This document shows, piece after piece, positions 63,453 to 64,000 of a stretch of 64,000 nt of DNA. Each line of letters starts with the position of its first letter. Within the stretch, counting starts at the first letter, position 1. Both the position numbers and the translations under genes were made by a program. The DNA comes from Nostocoides sp. (GTDB lineage: Bacteria > Actinomycetota > Actinomycetes > Actinomycetales > Dermatophilaceae). The DNA lies in NCBI GenBank assembly GCA_016716625.1, contig JADJVJ010000001.1, positions 682,001-746,000 on the forward strand, in the 5' to 3' direction. The notes beneath the pieces are model-generated. The model ran no database searches, had not been told where the DNA came from, and saw only the letters and a list, made by a program, of their open reading frames with translations.

Positions 63453-64000
63453 TCCAGCCACGATTCCTCCTCGGCGAGGTCGCCACCGGTCTGCGGCGCA
63501 ACGTCTCCATGGCAATCTCCGTGGTCCTGGTGACGATGGTCTCGATCTTCCTGCTCGGCCTCGGCCTGCTCGCGCAGCGCCAGGCCGACACCATGAAGGG
63601 CTACTGGTACGACCGGATCCAGGTCTCCATCTATCTCTGCAACGAGTATGCCGAGCAGCCCAACTGCCGCGGTCAGGCCGCCACCGAGGCGCAACGTTCC
63701 GCCATCCGCACCCAGCTCACCGCCATGCCCGAGGTCAAGGAGGTCTTCTTCGAGACCGAACAGGAGGCCTTCGAGCGGTTCAAGGAGCAGTTCCGCAACA
63801 GCCCCATCGCGGGCAACGTCGAGGCAGGTTTCCTTCCGGAGAGTTTCCGGGTGCAACTCTCCGACCCGAGCAAGTACAAGATCATCACGGATCAGTTTCA
63901 GACCGCCCCGGGGGTGGCCCAGGTCCAGGATCAGGAGAAGGTGCTCTCCCGGTTCTTCACGATCATCAACTGGATCACCGTCCTCACCGTTGCGCTCGCG
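63449..64000 (+). CDS. ftsX: Cell-division protein FtsX (3'-truncated by window edge)
   Basis: 184 residues visible. A GTG start inside the ftsE stop gives IQPRFLLGEVATGLRRN, one membrane segment (about 22-44), the extracytoplasmic domain with two Cys (CNEYAEQPNC) that could form a disulfide, and the beginning of the second membrane segment at the edge. The extracellular loop transmits the FtsE signal to cell-wall hydrolases. A GTATGCCG motif lies at 63646. Confidence 0.95.
   Translation, partial: MIQPRFLLGEVATGLRRNVSMAISVVLVTMVSIFLLGLGLLAQRQADTMKGYWYDRIQVSIYLCNEYAEQPNCRGQAATEAQRSAIRTQLTAMPEVKEVFFETEQEAFERFKEQFRNSPIAGNVEAGFLPESFRVQLSDPSKYKIITDQFQTAPGVAQVQDQEKVLSRFFTIINWITVLTVALA

Overview
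The window is high-GC DNA packed with genes on both strands, with many 4-8 nt start/stop overlaps. It carries actinobacterial marker families: WhiB1 and WhiB2, MtrAB-LpqB, Rv3235, DUF3499, DUF5719, coenzyme F420 genes and a WS/DGAT acyltransferase. Gene content and order (cofE-cofD / whiB / DUF3499-manB / ahcY / mtrA-mtrB-lpqB-comF-hpf-secA / Rv3235; pdtaS beside whiB1) match the fbiB-to-whiB1 chromosomal segment known from mycobacteria. Protein style suggests a Micrococcales organism, perhaps Dermatophilaceae/Intrasporangiaceae (inference). No phage, insertion sequence with a transposase, CRISPR array, tRNA or rRNA was seen. This is core chromosome.

Layout. 1-8.5 kb: the end of a peptidoglycan-binding protein, a polyprenol-linked glycosyltransferase/flippase block, a DNA glycosylase, and F420 genes cofE-cofD. 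8.6-17.8 kb: whiB2, a very large membrane glycosyltransferase, DUF5719, a zincin-like protein, DUF3499, phosphomannomutase, Trm112, a methyltransferase and a glycosyltransferase. 17.9-30 kb: ahcY, a lone Flp pilin, a two-component pair, then mtrA-mtrB-lpqB, comF, hpf with a coupled response regulator, and a YcaQ-type glycosylase. 30-44.7 kb: secA, the Rv3235/LysM pair, an HTH gene, cpaB- and cpaE-like pilus genes, a wax ester synthase, pruA, a three-gene operon encoding a possible WXG100-like pair, and a DEAD-box helicase. 44.8-51.7 kb: the large NAD-glutamate dehydrogenase, pdtaS and whiB1. 52-61 kb: an FHA-FtsK/SpoIIIE (EssC-like) ATPase divergent from a tadA-tadB-tadC-pilin-tadE-tadE-tadG operon. 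61-64 kb: prfB, a hypothetical gene, ftsE and the start of ftsX.

How the parts fit. Envelope building (mannose supply, glycosyltransferases, SecA, MtrAB-LpqB, LysM and peptidoglycan-binding proteins), a Flp/Tad pilus split over three loci, a stand-alone type VII-like ATPase, and proline/glutamate catabolism (PruA plus GDH) are the main themes.

Three genome-scale patterns stand out. (1) The 8-mer GTATGCCG/CGGCATAC occurs 47 times by eye on both strands, in coding and intergenic DNA, far above composition expectation; it resembles a DNA-uptake-type or other genome-wide signal. (2) At least a dozen genes have a TAGGCT-like -10 box ending 6-8 nt before the start codon, so they are probably leaderless. 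(3) A roughly 95-bp element with terminal inverted repeats occurs twice, each time between converging genes.
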